DNA from: Planctomycetota bacterium
GTDB taxonomy: Bacteria > Planctomycetota > Phycisphaerae > WQYP01
Direction of reading: 5' to 3'
DNA length: 7,402 bases
NCBI GenBank assembly: GCA_021780285.1
Contig: JAJXZA010000162.1
Span: 1-7,402, forward strand
How positions within the stretch are numbered: position 1 is the stretch's first letter; each line of letters starts with the position of its first letter. Shown piece by piece: positions 6,108-7,402 of the stretch. The translations under genes and the position numbers were made by a program. Under the pieces are notes generated by a model. The model ran no database searches. It saw only the letters and a program-made list of their open reading frames with translations, and was not told the origin of the DNA.

Positions 6108-7229
6108 CTATTTTGTATTTCCATCAACACTCAGGTTCCCCTCAACCCCTGTGTGTTTACCGGCTTGGCCGACGTCCGACGGCTTAAGCTCCTCAAGCCC
6201 CGATCCGGAACTCGTGGGCTTATGAGCGGGCTGCGTAGCCGGAGACTCGCCTGGCGGATAAATGTGGTACTTGAGCATAATTTGCGAATGCAGCAGTCGC
6301 TTTGTGGGAGAAACACTCCAGTTGGTGCTAAACGCAGCAAGCGCGCCGCTTAGCGCACTAACCCGAGCGGCATTCCCGGCGGCGTTCCACCTGTATTCAG
6401 TTTGCTGCAAGGGGCTATGAGCAAGGGCTGTTTGCGGTGAGACGCCGTTCCGGATGCAAAAGGTCGGCGAGGCCCCATTGGCCAACAACACCTTGGCCTT
6501 ATGTACAAAGCCAAGCAGCAGAGCATAGTGCAGCGGCGTAAGCCCCTTTATATCCGAAGCGTTAACGTCGGCGTGTGCGGCAATCAATGCCTTAACCGCT
6601 GAAAAGTCCCCCTCTACGACCGCGATATGCAAGGCTGCCACGCGGGCGATGCCCGTAGTAACGTTTACATCCTGGTGATGCTTTATAAGGCATGCCAGCA
6701 CATCATCATGATGGCGGGCCGCGGCCCACATGAGCGGCGTCCAGCCGCTGCCAGGGTCGTGGCTAATGCCAAGCATACCCGATTTAAGAATCTTACGAAC
6801 CAGCGCTATATCGCCATCAGACGCTGCTTGCTGTAGCTTTCCAACGGGAGCCTTCGGCATGGCTTGCTGTAAATAGCCCTCGAGGTTGATTGGGTACATG
6901 GGCACGGTGACGATCCGGTGTTCGGTTATATATTGCATGAAAGGGCTGTCCGGAACCTGCTGAGAAACCGAATAGCTGCGGGTGACTTGCCGATATAAAT
7001 TGAGCTGCGTAGCCCGGTAGTACCATGCCGTAGCCGCATTAGATTCGGATGGCGATAAATTATATGCTACGCGATTCGCACCGCTGCCAAAACTTACCTG
7101 TTGTTTGGCGATCGCCGCAGAATTGGCTGCAAAAATGCAAACCATAAAAACAATTAGGGCGATCAATCTTTGTCGCGTATTGCAAACACGGCATTTCAAG
7201 TTCCGGTGAGCAGATGCGTGCATTGGCAT
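6108..7229 (-). CDS. Exported ankyrin-repeat protein
   Basis: 373 residues, first gene of the leftward cluster. Residues 1-41 look like a signal peptide: basic (H-R-N-L-K ... R-Q-R), a hydrophobic core L22-A35, and a likely cleavage after A39-I40-A41. It could instead stay as an N-terminal anchor. Residues 42-128 match no family I recognise; they are rich in Tyr, Gln and Ser. Four ankyrin repeats follow at about 129-158, 162-191, 196-225 and 229-258. Cores are visible as G-W-T-P-L-M-W-A-A, A-A-L-H-I-A and G-L-T-P-L-H-Y-A, with D-V-N loops after repeats 2 and 3. Ankyrin repeats bind other proteins. The remaining 115 residues end in a Pro/Ser/Gly-rich tail. ATG 7229 was chosen because GGAG lies 8 bases upstream and it gives a clean signal peptide. 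The ATG at 7277 would overlap the candidate -10 element, and ATG 7223 is an alternative. Being in the channel operon, it is probably a periplasmic partner or regulator of that complex (inference). Confidence 0.88.
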   Translation of the reverse strand: MPMHASAHRNLKCRVCNTRQRLIALIVFMVCIFAANSAAIAKQQVSFGSGANRVAYNLSPSESNAATAWYYRATQLNLYRQVTRSYSVSQQVPDSPFMQYITEHRIVTVPMYPINLEGYLQQAMPKAPVGKLQQAASDGDIALVRKILKSGMLGISHDPGSGWTPLMWAAARHHDDVLACLIKHHQDVNVTTGIARVAALHIAVVEGDFSAVKALIAAHADVNASDIKGLTPLHYALLLGFVHKAKVLLANGASPTFCIRNGVSPQTALAHSPLQQTEYRWNAAGNAARVSALSGALAAFSTNWSVSPTKRLLHSQIMLKYHIYPPGESPATQPAHKPTSSGSGLEELKPSDVGQAGKHTGVEGNLSVDGNTK

Positions 7230-7237
7230 AATCTGAG

Positions 7238-7241
7238 CTCC
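7238..7241 (-). promoter_or_regulatory. Ribosome binding site of the ankyrin gene
   Basis: Minus-strand GGAG lies 8 bases before ATG 7229. It is short, but the best site among the candidate starts of this frame. Confidence 0.5.
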
Positions 7242-7258
7242 GGCAGCACAGTGAATTG

Positions 7259-7273
7259 AGTCTTTAATAGACT
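7259..7273. repeat. Short inverted repeat at predicted transcription start
   Basis: AGTCT and AGACT flank TTAAT as a 5-bp perfect inverted repeat. It overlaps the start site expected from the -10 element at 7276-7281 (about 7269 on the minus strand), so it could be an operator or a 5'-end stem. Arms this short also occur by chance. Confidence 0.3.
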
Positions 7274-7275
7274 GC

Positions 7276-7304
7276 ATGATAGCCCCGGCGGCGCAGCAGG
7301 GCAA
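7276..7304 (-). promoter_or_regulatory. Possible sigma70-type promoter of the ankyrin-channel operon
   Basis: On the minus strand TTGCCC (7304-7299) and TATCAT (7281-7276) are separated by 17 bases. The -35 matches 4 of 6 consensus bases and the -10 matches 5 of 6. It predicts a leader of about 40 bases before ATG 7229. Spacing and position are good, but this is a visual match only. Confidence 0.42.
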
Positions 7305-7402
7305 CTGCACTTAGATGGAGCCGGTTGCGTTGTCTTAAACCGCTTGACTGAAGCTGATTTGTGCAGAGGCGGTGAAAGGCGTTACCCGCAGATGTGAGGC
7401 AT

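Noticed and set aside
7230..7310. Longer N-terminus for the ankyrin protein starting at the frame's first ATG (7310) or at 7277.
   Set aside because: These starts lack good RBSs, would bury the signal peptide behind extra residues, and overlap the candidate promoter. ATG 7229 with GGAG fits better.

Overview
The window carries six protein-coding genes and no RNA gene, insertion sequence or CRISPR array that I can see. The first two genes read rightward and the last four read leftward. The two groups meet tail to tail near 3222-3231, with only 10 bases between stop codons. Every gene has a recognisable Shine-Dalgarno sequence, and all six products look envelope-directed: four are integral or anchored membrane proteins and two carry export signals. 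The organism is most likely a Gram-negative-type bacterium with an inner membrane and periplasm. I lean towards Planctomycetes/PVC (perhaps Phycisphaerae). The reasons are long ExbD-like proteins with the SFLD-LACTIGLL membrane motif next to a zinc-ribbon MotA/ExbB protein, and a TPR protein with G-x-V-x-x-G-x-x-W-V motifs. That assignment is inference from memory of protein style, not a search result.

Right-reading part: 163-1050 encodes an exported protein built of six Sel1-like repeats. 1197-3221 encodes a large membrane-anchored TPR protein with an internally duplicated Ala-rich helical segment and a Pro-rich tail. A 146-base gap separates them and holds a possible sigma70-type promoter.

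Left-reading part (transcribed from 7229 down to 3232): a secreted ankyrin-repeat protein comes first. After 32 bases comes a four-TM MotA/TolQ/ExbB-type proton-channel subunit with an N-terminal zinc ribbon. Then come two different ExbD/TolR/MotB-like proteins, each with one TM helix carrying the expected Asp, a long periplasmic coiled coil and a C-terminal alpha/beta-looking domain. The last three genes overlap by 4 and 11 bases, so they are almost certainly translationally coupled. A possible promoter with a short inverted repeat at its predicted start site lies just upstream of the ankyrin gene.

Working model (inference): the channel protein and the two ExbD-like proteins form a proton-driven stator-like complex that transmits force through long coiled-coil stalks to the periplasm. 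The exported ankyrin protein, and possibly the TPR and Sel1 proteins, would be its partners or scaffolds. No TonB, OmpA-type peptidoglycan-binding domain, nuclease or helicase is present, so the complex does not match Ton, Tol-Pal, flagellar Mot or Zorya as I know them. Its function is unknown.
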